64,000 bases of DNA from Bacteroidaceae bacterium (GTDB taxonomy: Bacteria; Bacteroidota; Bacteroidia; Bacteroidales; Bacteroidaceae), in NCBI GenBank assembly GCA_017516885.1, contig JAFXAR010000001.1, positions 1 to 64,000 on the forward strand. The letters are read 5' to 3'. Shown piece after piece: positions 51,780-61,202 of the stretch; position 1 is the first letter of the stretch, and each line of letters opens with the position of its first letter. The position numbers and the translations under genes are program-made. The notes beneath the pieces were generated by a model. The model searched no databases. It saw only the letters and a program-made list of their open reading frames with translations, and had not been told where the DNA came from.

Positions 51780-52508
51780 ATGTTTATCGGTTTGCAAAAG
51801 GATTACAATGGATTCGGTATTGAAATGAATCTTAATGAAGTCTGCAACACAGGCTGTCTTTATTTTAAGTGTGATGAATGCGGAGCATACACCAAGGTCG
51901 ATGTTAACCCTTATAGAAATGGCGAAGAGTGGTCCGACGGATTCTTTCAAACAGATTTGAATGAGGTGACATTGCTGCAGAAGTGTCCCAAGTGCGGCAA
52001 GGTGTATTTGGCCAGGCCGCTGTATGAACTGCCAGAGGGTGTGACCGCACTGCAGGGAAAGAGAACTGTGGACTTTGAGGTGCTTGCGGAAAAGTGCTCC
52101 GACGAAGATTTCCGTAATTCGCTCTCGCGCGAAGACAATGCACTGCTGCTCATGCAGTATATACATTTCTACAGCAGCGAATACCGTCGGTATCCATCGG
52201 TTGACTCGGCGCCGTATGAGCAAACACTGCTGTTCGTCAATGCTATCTTATATGTGCTCGATAATGTGATGATGCCGCGTACGGTAGCGGCCGACCTTTA
52301 CCGTATGGCCGGAATGTTCAAGAAAAGCATTTCCGCTGCTTCTCAGCCGGGCCTTAGAAAAAACGAGGTGGACGATGAAATAATGCAGCATATAATTGAG
52401 CTCTCAATAAAAAGAAATACACTTCCTTTTGTCATAGACGAGCAAAAATACTTAAAGCTCGCTCAAAACAAAGACTTGCCAAATGAGGCCCTGATTGCTA
52501 GATTGTAG
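51780..52508 (+). CDS. Unknown protein with N-terminal zinc ribbon
   Basis: The 242-residue protein has no signal peptide or membrane helix. Residues about 30-80 contain FKCDECG and QKCPKCGKVYLARP, two CxxC knuckles about 40 residues apart that fit a zinc ribbon. The rest is helical, with ALLLMQYIHFYSSEYRR and LLFVNAILYVLDNVM. The start could also be ATG 51825 (MNLNEVC). I recognise no family. It stands alone after AT-rich DNA. Confidence 0.65.
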   Translation: MFIGLQKDYNGFGIEMNLNEVCNTGCLYFKCDECGAYTKVDVNPYRNGEEWSDGFFQTDLNEVTLLQKCPKCGKVYLARPLYELPEGVTALQGKRTVDFEVLAEKCSDEDFRNSLSREDNALLLMQYIHFYSSEYRRYPSVDSAPYEQTLLFVNAILYVLDNVMMPRTVAADLYRMAGMFKKSISAASQPGLRKNEVDDEIMQHIIELSIKRNTLPFVIDEQKYLKLAQNKDLPNEALIARL

Positions 52509-52518
52509 AATATCTCTA

Positions 52519-52538
52519 AGAAATTGTTTGAATTTATA
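52519..52538 (+). repeat. Dispersed intergenic motif, forward copy
   Basis: AGAAATTGTTTGAATTTATA differs from the consensus at one position and follows the zinc-ribbon gene by 10 nt; CCGCCAA follows. Confidence 0.6.
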
Positions 52539-52676
52539 CCGCCAAGTTTATATATAAATGCCGGTATATTGCTTTACTGGGATATGGGATAGTTCTGCGC
52601 CCTATGTATCGTTAAAGGTTTGCAATATTGAAATATTGTAAGTCCGTGCTTGTCATTTGCTGTTTTCCGCGGCCGG

Positions 52677-52708
52677 TTTGTCTGCTTTTCCTTTTTTTGC
52701 TATCTTTG
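52677..52708 (+). promoter_or_regulatory. Promoter of second M16 gene
   Basis: TTTG (52677-52680), 20 nt, TATCTTTG (52701-52708) is a full match to the Bacteroides housekeeping promoter. ATG 52745 lies 36 nt downstream. Confidence 0.8.
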
Positions 52709-52744
52709 CAGATTGTTAGAAGCATTTAAATGTAAAGATAAATT

Positions 52745-55552
52745 ATGAAAAGAATGAAACTACTGCTATTGGCGCTGTCGCTGTTGATGGTACTTCCATC
52801 TGTGGCGCAGCAAAAAGGCGAACAGCTTCCGGTTGACCCCTCCATAAGGATTGGAAAACTGAAGAACGGCCTTACTTATTACATCCGTCACAATGAAAAG
52901 CCCGAAAATCTTGTAAACTTCTACATTGCGCAGAAGGTGGGCTCAATTCAGGAAGAGGACCATCAGCGCGGCCTTGCGCACTTCCTTGAGCACATGTGCT
53001 TCAATGGAACTGAGCATTTCCCGGGCAAGGCTCTCATAAACTATCTTGAGGGCATTGGCGTGAAGTTCGGCGCCGACCTCAATGCCTACACCTCCATTGA
53101 CGAAACTGTGTACAATATAAACAATGTTCCTGTGAATGTTGAAGGTGCAATAGATTCTTGTCTGTGGATTCTCCATGACTGGGCCGACGGACTTACCCTT
53201 GACCCTGCTGAAATTGACAAGGAGCGTGGAGTTATCCACGAGGAGTGGCGCGGACGCAATACAGTGATGATGCGTATGCAGGAACGTGTGCTTGCCGACA
53301 TTTTCCCCGGCAGCCGCTACGGAAAGCGCCTGCCCATTGGCACAATGGAGGTGGTTGACAATTTCCCCCATCAGGCATTGCGCGATTACTATGAGAAGTG
53401 GTATCGTCCCGACCTGCAGGGTATTGTAATTGTGGGCGACATTGATGTTGATGAGGTGGAAAAGAAAGTCAAGAAGATTTTCAAGAAAATCAAGAAGGCG
53501 AAGAATCCTGCAGAGCGCATATACTATCCGGTTGAGGATAACAAGGAGATGATATTCTCCCAGCAGATTGACAAGGAGCAGCAGAACTACATGCTTCAGC
53601 TCATGTACAAGCACGATGTTGCTCCGCGCGACCAGCGCAACACAAAGGAGTATATCCGCGAGAACACCAAGAACTCTTTTGCAATCTCAATGCTTAACAG
53701 CCGTTTCTCCGAGATAATGAGCAAGGAGAATCCTCCCTATCTGCGTGCCGGTGTAGACTACAGCGGATTTGGCGTCACTGACATGAAGAAGGCCTTTACA
53801 GTGATGGTGCAGTGCAAGCCCGAACAGATACTTGAGGCAATTCCCATGGTGTTTACCGAAGTTGAGCGCGCACGCCGTTTCGGGTTCACAGAACCCGAAT
53901 TCAAGCGCATCAAGGAGAGAATGCTCGCAGGCATGGATTCATGGTATGCCGAGCGTGACAAGCGCACCAGTGACTACTATGTGCAGAACTGCATACGTCA
54001 CTTCCTTGACGGCGTGGATATGATGGACCCCGAAATGGAATACAAGCTCTCTGTGGAGATTATAAATTCTATTACTCTTGACGAAGTTAACGCTGTTATT
54101 CCCTCGCTCCACCGTGATGACAACCGCATTGCTGTCTCTTATGCTCCCGAGCGCGAGGATGCTGCCTATCCCGGAAAGAATGATATTGAGATGTTGCTCA
54201 AGATGGTGGGCAATGCAAGGATTACTCCTTATGAGGACAATGCAGTAGATGCGCCTCTGCTTGAAAATATTCCTGAGGGCGGAAAGGTAGTTGCTTCTGA
54301 AGAAGGCAAGTGGGGCTCTACGGTGTGGACACTCTCAAATGGCATTAAGGTTGTTCTTAAACCTACAGATTTCCAGGCCGATGCATTGACACTTGCCGGC
54401 TACAAGGTGGGCGGCACAAACCGTTATCCCGATAGCGAGAAGGTAAACATTGGCATGCTTTCAGCGCTTTCGTCAATTGGCGGATTCGGTGCATTCGATG
54501 CAACCCAGCTTGGCAAGAAACTTGCCGGCAGCACTGCGTCAGCAAATGTTGGAAGCGGTCCGTATTACGATGTTATCAGTGCGCGATGTTCTCCAAAGGA
54601 TGCCGAGGATATGTTTAAGCTGATGTATCTCAAATATACATCGCCCCGCAAGGACGAAAAGGCGTTCCAGTCCTATACAACACGCCTGCGCAACAGCCTT
54701 AAGGATAGAAACCTTAATCCAAACACAGCACTCAGCGACACTATGGTTGTGGCTATGTATGGCAATCATCCCCGCGTGCAGCCTTTTGTTGCGGCAGATG
54801 TAGACAAGGTTGATTATGACAGAGTGCTTGAAATATACAAGGAGCGCACAAGCGATGCCACAGGCTACATGTTCTTCATTGTCGGCAACATTGACCTCAA
54901 TGCCATAAAGCCTCTTGTTGAGCGTTACATTGGCGCATTGCCATGCAACGGCAGGGTAGAGAAGATAGAAAAGACTACCGTGGAGACACGCACCGGTGTA
55001 TACCGCAATAATTTCAAGAACAAGATGGAGAACCCTACCGGCACAGAGAATATCATTTATAGTGGCAAGATTGACCCCACACGCAAGAACCGCCTTGTAA
55101 TGAGTTTCCTCAATCAGGTGCTAAACATTGTTTACACAGAGGAGGTTCGTGAGAAAGAGGGCGGAACATACGGCGTAGGTGTCCGCGGTTCTGTATCAAA
55201 GCTCCCCGAGGGCGAATACACTCTCATGGTAAACTTCAAGATGGCTCCTGAACGCCGCGAGGAACTTGCTGCGATTATTACACGCGAGTTTGAGAAGATT
55301 GCTGCCGAAGGTCCTGTTTCGGAACATGTTGAGAAGGTGCGCAGCTATATGCTCAAGTCGTTTGAGGAGAGTCAGAAGAAGAACGGTGCGTGGATGAACT
55401 GGCTCTACAGCTGCTATTTTGAGAATGAGGACACATACACCGGCTACGAGGAACTTGTAAAGAGCATCTCCGCCAAGGATATTCAGGCGCTTGCCAAGTA
55501 TATACTTGACCAGGGCAATTTCATTGAGGTGAGCATGACCCCGGCTGAATAA
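52745..55552 (+). CDS. Secreted M16 family zinc peptidase
   Basis: The 935-residue paralogue of the 26477 gene has a signal peptide (about 1-21, VAQQ), zinc motif HFLEH (near 78) and distal Glu in ERGVIHEEWRGR, and EGGTYGVGVRG in the C-terminal half. Both catalytic features are intact. It likely cleaves peptides in the periplasm. Retention of two separate full-length copies with different promoters suggests different substrates. Confidence 0.9.
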   Translation: MKRMKLLLLALSLLMVLPSVAQQKGEQLPVDPSIRIGKLKNGLTYYIRHNEKPENLVNFYIAQKVGSIQEEDHQRGLAHFLEHMCFNGTEHFPGKALINYLEGIGVKFGADLNAYTSIDETVYNINNVPVNVEGAIDSCLWILHDWADGLTLDPAEIDKERGVIHEEWRGRNTVMMRMQERVLADIFPGSRYGKRLPIGTMEVVDNFPHQALRDYYEKWYRPDLQGIVIVGDIDVDEVEKKVKKIFKKIKKAKNPAERIYYPVEDNKEMIFSQQIDKEQQNYMLQLMYKHDVAPRDQRNTKEYIRENTKNSFAISMLNSRFSEIMSKENPPYLRAGVDYSGFGVTDMKKAFTVMVQCKPEQILEAIPMVFTEVERARRFGFTEPEFKRIKERMLAGMDSWYAERDKRTSDYYVQNCIRHFLDGVDMMDPEMEYKLSVEIINSITLDEVNAVIPSLHRDDNRIAVSYAPEREDAAYPGKNDIEMLLKMVGNARITPYEDNAVDAPLLENIPEGGKVVASEEGKWGSTVWTLSNGIKVVLKPTDFQADALTLAGYKVGGTNRYPDSEKVNIGMLSALSSIGGFGAFDATQLGKKLAGSTASANVGSGPYYDVISARCSPKDAEDMFKLMYLKYTSPRKDEKAFQSYTTRLRNSLKDRNLNPNTALSDTMVVAMYGNHPRVQPFVAADVDKVDYDRVLEIYKERTSDATGYMFFIVGNIDLNAIKPLVERYIGALPCNGRVEKIEKTTVETRTGVYRNNFKNKMENPTGTENIIYSGKIDPTRKNRLVMSFLNQVLNIVYTEEVREKEGGTYGVGVRGSVSKLPEGEYTLMVNFKMAPERREELAAIITREFEKIAAEGPVSEHVEKVRSYMLKSFEESQKKNGAWMNWLYSCYFENEDTYTGYEELVKSISAKDIQALAKYILDQGNFIEVSMTPAE

Positions 55553-55574
55553 TCCCCGGAACGAATACTGTTTT

Positions 55575-55600
55575 ATGCAGAGCGGCATGCCGCTCTGCAT
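55575..55600 (+). terminator. Terminator of second M16 gene
   Basis: A perfect 26-bp inverted repeat (half ATGCAGAGCGGCA) is followed by eight T. Confidence 0.92.
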
Positions 55601-55915
55601 TTTTTTTAAGAGGGTTATGGCAATCAGCACATCAGCCTGAGACAAAATCTCAACTAAACCGGCGCATGCAAACCTCTGCTATTTAACTATATTATAAGGT
55701 ACATTTTTGCATTTCGCTTTATTATATGAAAAAAAAGTGCTAAATTTGCACAGAAAATAAAAGTGCGGCGTTAGCGGTAATATATGAACTGTTGCAAGAG
55801 CGCCGTCAGAATAGGTTGTGCAGGATGTTTGTTATTCTGTCACTTCCTTGTCTTAACGGACAATAGGGCGTTTCAAAAGTGAATGCCTCGTTTTTTTGAG
55901 TTTTATTATTGAGGA
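55601..55915. other. Leader and promoter region of glycogen genes
   Basis: TAAATTTG at 55741-55748 is a candidate -7 box, giving a leader of about 160 nt before ATG 55916. The leader has a GCGGCG...CGCCG pairing near 55764-55804 and a T-run near 55890. No protein gene is seen. Confidence 0.45.
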
Positions 55916-57577
55916 ATGAAAAAGAATTTATTGCTTCCCGACTATCTTTTTGAAATCAGTTGGGAGGTCTGCAACAAAGTCGGCGGAATTTATACAGTGG
56001 TATCAACAAAGGCCCGCACGATTTCTGAAATTGAGAACCTGACCGCAATTTATATCGGTCCCGATTTGTGGAAAGAGAAGAAGAACCCTCTCTTTACCGA
56101 GGACAAGCGCTTGTGGAGCGCATGGCGCAAGAAAGTCAGTGATGATAAAATGAGCGTACGCTGCGGTTACTGGGAAATTCCCGGCCGTCCTAAAGTTATT
56201 CTCGTTGACTATACCGGTTTCATGGACGAGAAGAATGCTATCTATTCCGAACTTTGGAATGACTATGGCGTGGATTCGCTGCACGGTTACGGCGACTACG
56301 ACGATTCAATGATATTCGGCTACGCTGTGGGCAAGGCTATTGAGAGCTTCTGCAATGCAAATGTAAGGCAGGGCGGCAATGTTGTTGTTCAGGCGCACGA
56401 ATGGCAGAGCGGAAATGCTGCGCTTTATGTAAAGAAGCATCTTCCTTCAGCAGGCACAATATTCACAACTCATGCTACAAGCATCGGCCGTTCAATAGCA
56501 TCGAACGGCAAGCCTCTTTACGATTATTTTGACGGATACAACGGCGACCAGATGGCTGCTGAACTGAATGTTCAGTCAAAGCAGTCTGTTGAAAAGGTTA
56601 CTGCAGCAAACATTGACTGCTTTACTACCGTGAGCGAACTTACTGCACGCGAGTGCAAGCAGTTGCTTGAGCGCGAGTGCGACGTTATTCTTGAAAATGG
56701 CTTTGAGAAGGATTTTGTTCCGTCCGGCAAGGAATTTGCGGCAAAAAGAGAAGCAGCCCGCAATATTCGTCTAAGAGTTGCACGGGCTCTTACCGGTGAC
56801 AATATCTCCGACGATGCGCTTATCATAGGCATAGGCGGACGCATGGAAATGCGCAACAAGGGTATAGACCTTTTCCTTGAAAGCATGGCAAGGCTTAACG
56901 CATGCGGTGAATTGGAGCGCGATGTGGTGGCTTTTGTAGATGTTCCTGCATGGTCGGGCGATGCACGCGAGGATTTGGTGAAGCGCTTGAAGAGCGATGC
57001 CCAGTCATGGGATACACCTCTGCCGAATCCTTATCTGACACATAACCTGAACAATTTCTACAATGATGCCATAGCCTGCTCAATACGCAATTTGCAAATT
57101 GACAACCGCGGTGGCAAGAACCGCGTGAAGGTGATTTATGTGCCTTGTTACCTCAAGGGCAGCGATGGCATTTTTGACAAGGAATATTACGATGTGCTTA
57201 TTGGCAACGACTTGAGCGTTTATCCTTCGTATTACGAACCGTGGGGATATACTCCGCTTGAGAGTGCCGCTTTCCACATTCCGACAATCACAACAAATCT
57301 TGCAGGATTCGGCCTTTGGGTAAATTCTGTGCTTGGCCGTGAGGGCAAGCTTGCCGATGGCGTTGAGGTTGTGTGCCGAAATGACAGCAACTATTCAGCT
57401 GCGGCCGAGGAAATTACAAAAACTATTTGTATCTTTGCAAAACTTTCTGAAAAAGAGGTTTCTGAATGCAGAAAAAAGGTTGCAAAACTTGCCGAAAAGG
57501 CTCTGTGGAAACACTTTATAAAGAACTATCTCGCTGCTTATGATTTTGCTCTTGAAGCAGCCGGAAAGAGAATTTAA
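55916..57577 (+). CDS. GT3-type glycogen synthase
   Basis: The 553-residue enzyme resembles the eukaryote-type (GT3, GYS) glycogen synthase found in Bacteroidetes rather than bacterial GlgA (GT5). Family segments are LFEISWEVCNKVGGIYTVVSTKA at the N-terminus, VQAHEWQSGNAALY, TTHATSIGRS and the C-terminal acceptor/nucleotide region PSYYEPWGYTPLESAA with its Glu pair. It should extend alpha-1,4-glucan from a UDP- or ADP-glucose donor; the donor is not decided here. Phosphorylase follows 164 nt downstream. Confidence 0.9.
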   Translation: MKKNLLLPDYLFEISWEVCNKVGGIYTVVSTKARTISEIENLTAIYIGPDLWKEKKNPLFTEDKRLWSAWRKKVSDDKMSVRCGYWEIPGRPKVILVDYTGFMDEKNAIYSELWNDYGVDSLHGYGDYDDSMIFGYAVGKAIESFCNANVRQGGNVVVQAHEWQSGNAALYVKKHLPSAGTIFTTHATSIGRSIASNGKPLYDYFDGYNGDQMAAELNVQSKQSVEKVTAANIDCFTTVSELTARECKQLLERECDVILENGFEKDFVPSGKEFAAKREAARNIRLRVARALTGDNISDDALIIGIGGRMEMRNKGIDLFLESMARLNACGELERDVVAFVDVPAWSGDAREDLVKRLKSDAQSWDTPLPNPYLTHNLNNFYNDAIACSIRNLQIDNRGGKNRVKVIYVPCYLKGSDGIFDKEYYDVLIGNDLSVYPSYYEPWGYTPLESAAFHIPTITTNLAGFGLWVNSVLGREGKLADGVEVVCRNDSNYSAAAEEITKTICIFAKLSEKEVSECRKKVAKLAEKALWKHFIKNYLAAYDFALEAAGKRI

Positions 57578-57741
57578 ACACTTCTAAAGGCTTTCGGCGC
57601 AGCTGGTGCGTTCACTTTGCGCTTTTCAATGGCATTGACAGAATAACATACATTCCTTGCCGCTGAAAATGGATGCAAAGGTATTGAATTTACAATGTGC
57701 CGAATGTAATAAATAGGGAAATATTCATTTAATTTATAATT

Positions 57742-60306
57742 ATGATTGCAATTAGTAACACAAACCAACCAGCTTGGAAAACTGTTAATGTAAAATCTTA
57801 CATTCCTGAGTCTTTGAAGAGACTTGAGGAATTGTCCCGTAACCTTTGGTGGGTATGGAACGAGGATGCTAAGGCCCTCTTCTCTATGCTTGATGCCGGC
57901 CTTTACAAGGCATGCGGCGGCAACCCTGTTCTTCTCCTTGAGAAGCTCGGTGTAGAGAAACTTGATGAACTTTCAAAGGATAAGGCAGTCCTTGACAAAC
58001 TTGCCGATGTTTATGCGGATTTCCGCAGATATATGGATGTTAAGCCTAATGCTGAGCGTCCTTCAGTAGCATACTTCTGCATGGAGTATGGTCTTACAAG
58101 CGTTCTTAAGATATATTCAGGCGGTCTCGGTATTCTTGCCGGCGACTATCTGAAGGAGGCTTCTGACTCAAATGTTGATATGTGCGCGGTAGGTTTCCTC
58201 TATCGTTATGGCTACTTCAGCCAGTCACTCTCAATGGACGGTTCTCAGATTGCGAACTATGATGCACAGAACTTCAACCAGCTGCCTATTGAGCGCGTAT
58301 ACGAGGAGGACGGCGTAACTCCATTGGTTATCCATGTTCCTTACATCGATTACTATGTTCATGCAAATGTTTGGAGAGTAAACGTAGGCCGTGTGCCTCT
58401 CTATCTGCTTGATACAGACTTCGACATGAACAGCGAGTTTGACAAGCCTATTACTCACAAGCTCTATGGCGGCGATTGGGAAAACCGTCTCAAGCAGGAG
58501 ATTCTTCTCGGTATCGGCGGTATGATTGCTCTTGAGAAGATGGGTATCAAGAAGGAAATCTATCACTGTAACGAGGGTCACGCAGCTCTCTGCAACCTCT
58601 ATCGTCTTACACAGTACATCAAGACCGGCTACACATACGAGGAGGCTCTTGAGATTGTACGCGCAAGCAGCCTTTACACAGTTCACACTCCTGTTCCTGC
58701 AGGTCACGACTACTTTGACGAGGCACTCTTTGGCAAGTACATGAGAGGCTATGCAAGCCAGCTGAACATTACTTGGGACGACCTTATGAACCTTGGCCGC
58801 ATCAACGCTGGTGACAAGAACGAGCGTTTCTGCATGTCAACATTCGCTTGCAACACTTGCCAGGAAATCAACGGTGTAAGCCGTCTCCACGGAAAGGTGT
58901 CAAAGTCAATGTTTGCTGAAATATGGAAGGGCTATTATCCATCAGAGAACCATGTAGGTTACGTTACCAACGGTGTTCACTATCCTACATGGGTAGCACC
59001 TGAGTGGGACGAGCTCTATCGCAAGAACTTCGACCCAAGCTTCATCAACGACCAGTCAAACGAAAGCATCTGGCACGCAATTGACAAAATCTCTAACGAG
59101 ACAATATGGAACACTCGCGTTGCTCGCAAGAAGATGCTTATCAACTACATAAAGAAGGCATTCAGCGAGGATTGGCTGAAGAACCAGGGCGACCCAATGC
59201 GCATTGTTGACGTTGTGAAGAAGATTAACCCCGATGCTCTTGTAATTGGTTTCGCACGCCGCTTTGCTACTTACAAGCGCGCTCACCTTCTCTTCACCGA
59301 CCTTGACCGTCTTGCAAAATTGCTCAACAATCCTGAGCGTCCTATCCAGTTCCTCTTCGCAGGTAAGGCTCACCCACACGATGGTGCAGGTCAGGGTCTC
59401 ATCAAGAAGATTATTGAGGTATCACGCCGTCCTGAGTTCGTAGGCAAGATTATCTTCCTTGAGAACTATGACATGGACCTTGCCAAGCTGCTTGTTTCAG
59501 GTGTTGATATTTGGATGAATACTCCTACACGTCCTCTTGAGGCATCAGGTACATCTGGCGAGAAGGCACTTATGAACGGTGTACTCAACTTCTCAGTGCT
59601 TGACGGATGGTGGTGCGAGGGCTACAAGCCAGGTGCAGGATGGGCACTCAAAGAGGAGCGCACATACCAGAATCAGGAGTTCCAGGACCAGCTCGATGCT
59701 GCTACAATCTACACTCTGCTTGAGAATGAGATTCTTCCAATGTACTACAACCGTGGCGGCAAGGCTTACTCTGACGAGTGGGTTCAGTGCATCAAGCGCT
59801 CAATCTCGGAGATTGCACCTCACTTCACAATGAAGCGCCAGCTCGATGACTACTACAGCAAGTTCTATTGCAAGCAGGCCGACCGTTACCGCCGTCTTGT
59901 TGCAAACGACTCTAAGGTTGTTCGCGAACTTGCAAAGTGGAAAGAGGAGGTTGCTGCTAAGTGGAATGCTATCGAGGTTATCTCAGTTGAGGGTGATGCA
60001 AACTTCATCAATGGCGCAATGTCGGCTGCTGACAAGTACAATGTTACTGTAAAGGTTGACGAGAAGGGTCTTGACAATGCAGTTGCTATTGAACTGGTTG
60101 TTCTTGCTCCCGATGCAAAGGGCAACGACCAGGTGTTCATGACTTATCCGCTCGAGGTTATCAAGCGCGAAGGCAATGTGTTCACATTCGGTGCAGAGAT
60201 TGCTCCTACAAACGCAGGCGAGTTCAAGATTGCATACCGTATGTATCCAAAGCACGAGGAACTTCCTCACCGTATGGACTTCGCATACGTTAAGTGGTTT
60301 GCTTAA
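57742..60306 (+). CDS. glgP: Alpha-glucan (glycogen) phosphorylase
   Basis: The 854-residue GT35 enzyme starts with a DUF3417-type domain ([17 protein letters not shown]), as in the alpha-glucan phosphorylases of Thermotoga and Bacteroidetes. The active site has EYGLTS and [15 protein letters not shown], and the PLP Lys is in [14 protein letters not shown] (near 613). It releases glucose-1-phosphate from glycogen or maltodextrin. Codon choice is noticeably more uniform (AAC, TAC, CGT, CTC, GGT) than in neighbours, suggesting high expression. Confidence 0.93.
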   Translation: MIAISNTNQPAWKTVNVKSYIPESLKRLEELSRNLWWVWNEDAKALFSMLDAGLYKACGGNPVLLLEKLGVEKLDELSKDKAVLDKLADVYADFRRYMDVKPNAERPSVAYFCMEYGLTSVLKIYSGGLGILAGDYLKEASDSNVDMCAVGFLYRYGYFSQSLSMDGSQIANYDAQNFNQLPIERVYEEDGVTPLVIHVPYIDYYVHANVWRVNVGRVPLYLLDTDFDMNSEFDKPITHKLYGGDWENRLKQEILLGIGGMIALEKMGIKKEIYHCNEGHAALCNLYRLTQYIKTGYTYEEALEIVRASSLYTVHTPVPAGHDYFDEALFGKYMRGYASQLNITWDDLMNLGRINAGDKNERFCMSTFACNTCQEINGVSRLHGKVSKSMFAEIWKGYYPSENHVGYVTNGVHYPTWVAPEWDELYRKNFDPSFINDQSNESIWHAIDKISNETIWNTRVARKKMLINYIKKAFSEDWLKNQGDPMRIVDVVKKINPDALVIGFARRFATYKRAHLLFTDLDRLAKLLNNPERPIQFLFAGKAHPHDGAGQGLIKKIIEVSRRPEFVGKIIFLENYDMDLAKLLVSGVDIWMNTPTRPLEASGTSGEKALMNGVLNFSVLDGWWCEGYKPGAGWALKEERTYQNQEFQDQLDAATIYTLLENEILPMYYNRGGKAYSDEWVQCIKRSISEIAPHFTMKRQLDDYYSKFYCKQADRYRRLVANDSKVVRELAKWKEEVAAKWNAIEVISVEGDANFINGAMSAADKYNVTVKVDEKGLDNAVAIELVVLAPDAKGNDQVFMTYPLEVIKREGNVFTFGAEIAPTNAGEFKIAYRMYPKHEELPHRMDFAYVKWFA

Positions 60307-60326
60307 TCAGTCAAATGCTTTATATA

Positions 60327-60360
60327 AGAAAGGGGATAGCCGCGCGGCTATCCCCTTTCT
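60327..60360 (+). terminator. Terminator of glgP
   Basis: A perfect 34-bp palindrome (half AGAAAGGGGATAGCCGC) lies 20 nt after the stop. No long T-tract follows, but the stem is very stable. Confidence 0.75.
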
Positions 60361-60455
60361 GTGTGAATGCAGTCAAGTTTAACCGCGAAAAAGGAAGAAG
60401 CAGGCATTTTAGAATATATAAATGGCAAACGAGCGAATTCAATATTTTTTTGGAA

Positions 60456-60486
60456 ATTTAAGCTGCTTCTTGAACAGCTTCTAAAT
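60456..60486 (-). repeat. Dispersed intergenic motif, compound copy
   Basis: ATTTAAGCTGCTTCTTGAAC and ACAGCTTCTAAATAAA carry two overlapping reverse-type half motifs just before the hemolysin III-like gene. Confidence 0.4.
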
Positions 60487-60495
60487 AAATTACAC

Positions 60496-60503
60496 TATTT
60501 TTG
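60496..60503 (+). promoter_or_regulatory. Candidate -7 box very close to a start codon
   Basis: TATTTTTG matches TAnnTTTG and ends only 8 nt before ATG 60512, so transcription would begin at or beside the start codon. Confidence 0.4.
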
Positions 60504-60511
60504 TTATTGCT

Positions 60512-61171
60512 ATGAGTGGCAACGAAAAAATATATACACGAGAAGAGGAAAAATGCAACATCATATCCCATGCAGTGGGCATTGCTGGTGCAATTGCGGC
60601 GGGAGCATATTTTCTATATAAGGTAATTGCTGCCGGTGGCGATGCCTGGGCAATAGCAAGCATTATACTCTACATTTTTGGAATGGTGGGCTCTTTTGTT
60701 TGTTCCACTGCCTATCATGCCTCAAAACCGGGCACGCCGTTGCGCCGGACTTTGCGCAAGTTCGACCATTCGGCCATATACTGGTACATTGCCGGCAGTT
60801 ACTCCCCGATAACGCTTATTGCCATGCGCGATGTTGGATATTGGGGATGGGGAATATTTATCTTCTGCTGGATATGCGCCATTGTGGGCACGTCGGTAAG
60901 CTTTTATGGGCTTAAAAAACAGAATTATATTGAGACTGCGTGCTATGTGCTCATGGGGCTTACAATTGTTGTTGCAATGAAACAGTTCTACGAGGCTGTG
61001 CCGTTTGCGCTCTTCATGTGGGTTGTAGGCGAAGGCATAGCATATATTGCCGGAGCAGTGCTCTACAGCCTGCACAAGGTAAAGTATATTCATGCAATAT
61101 TCCACTTCTTTGTGCTCATTGGCACGCTGTGCCACATGATAGCAGTGTGGATGCTTGTGAATGCCATGTAA
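60512..61171 (+). CDS. Hemolysin III family membrane protein
   Basis: The 219-residue protein has seven probable membrane helices and PAQR/hemolysin III motifs: EEEKCNIISHAVG near the start, STAYHAS, FDHSAIYWYIAGSYSPI and a C-terminal HAIFHFFVLIGTLCHM. The conserved His and Asp residues can bind zinc and suggest a membrane hydrolase. The name hemolysin reflects the family only. murB begins just after its stop. Confidence 0.85.
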   Translation: MSGNEKIYTREEEKCNIISHAVGIAGAIAAGAYFLYKVIAAGGDAWAIASIILYIFGMVGSFVCSTAYHASKPGTPLRRTLRKFDHSAIYWYIAGSYSPITLIAMRDVGYWGWGIFIFCWICAIVGTSVSFYGLKKQNYIETACYVLMGLTIVVAMKQFYEAVPFALFMWVVGEGIAYIAGAVLYSLHKVKYIHAIFHFFVLIGTLCHMIAVWMLVNAM

Positions 61172-61202
61172 AATGGCGGTAACTGCAAAAAAAAGCATTG
61201 AT

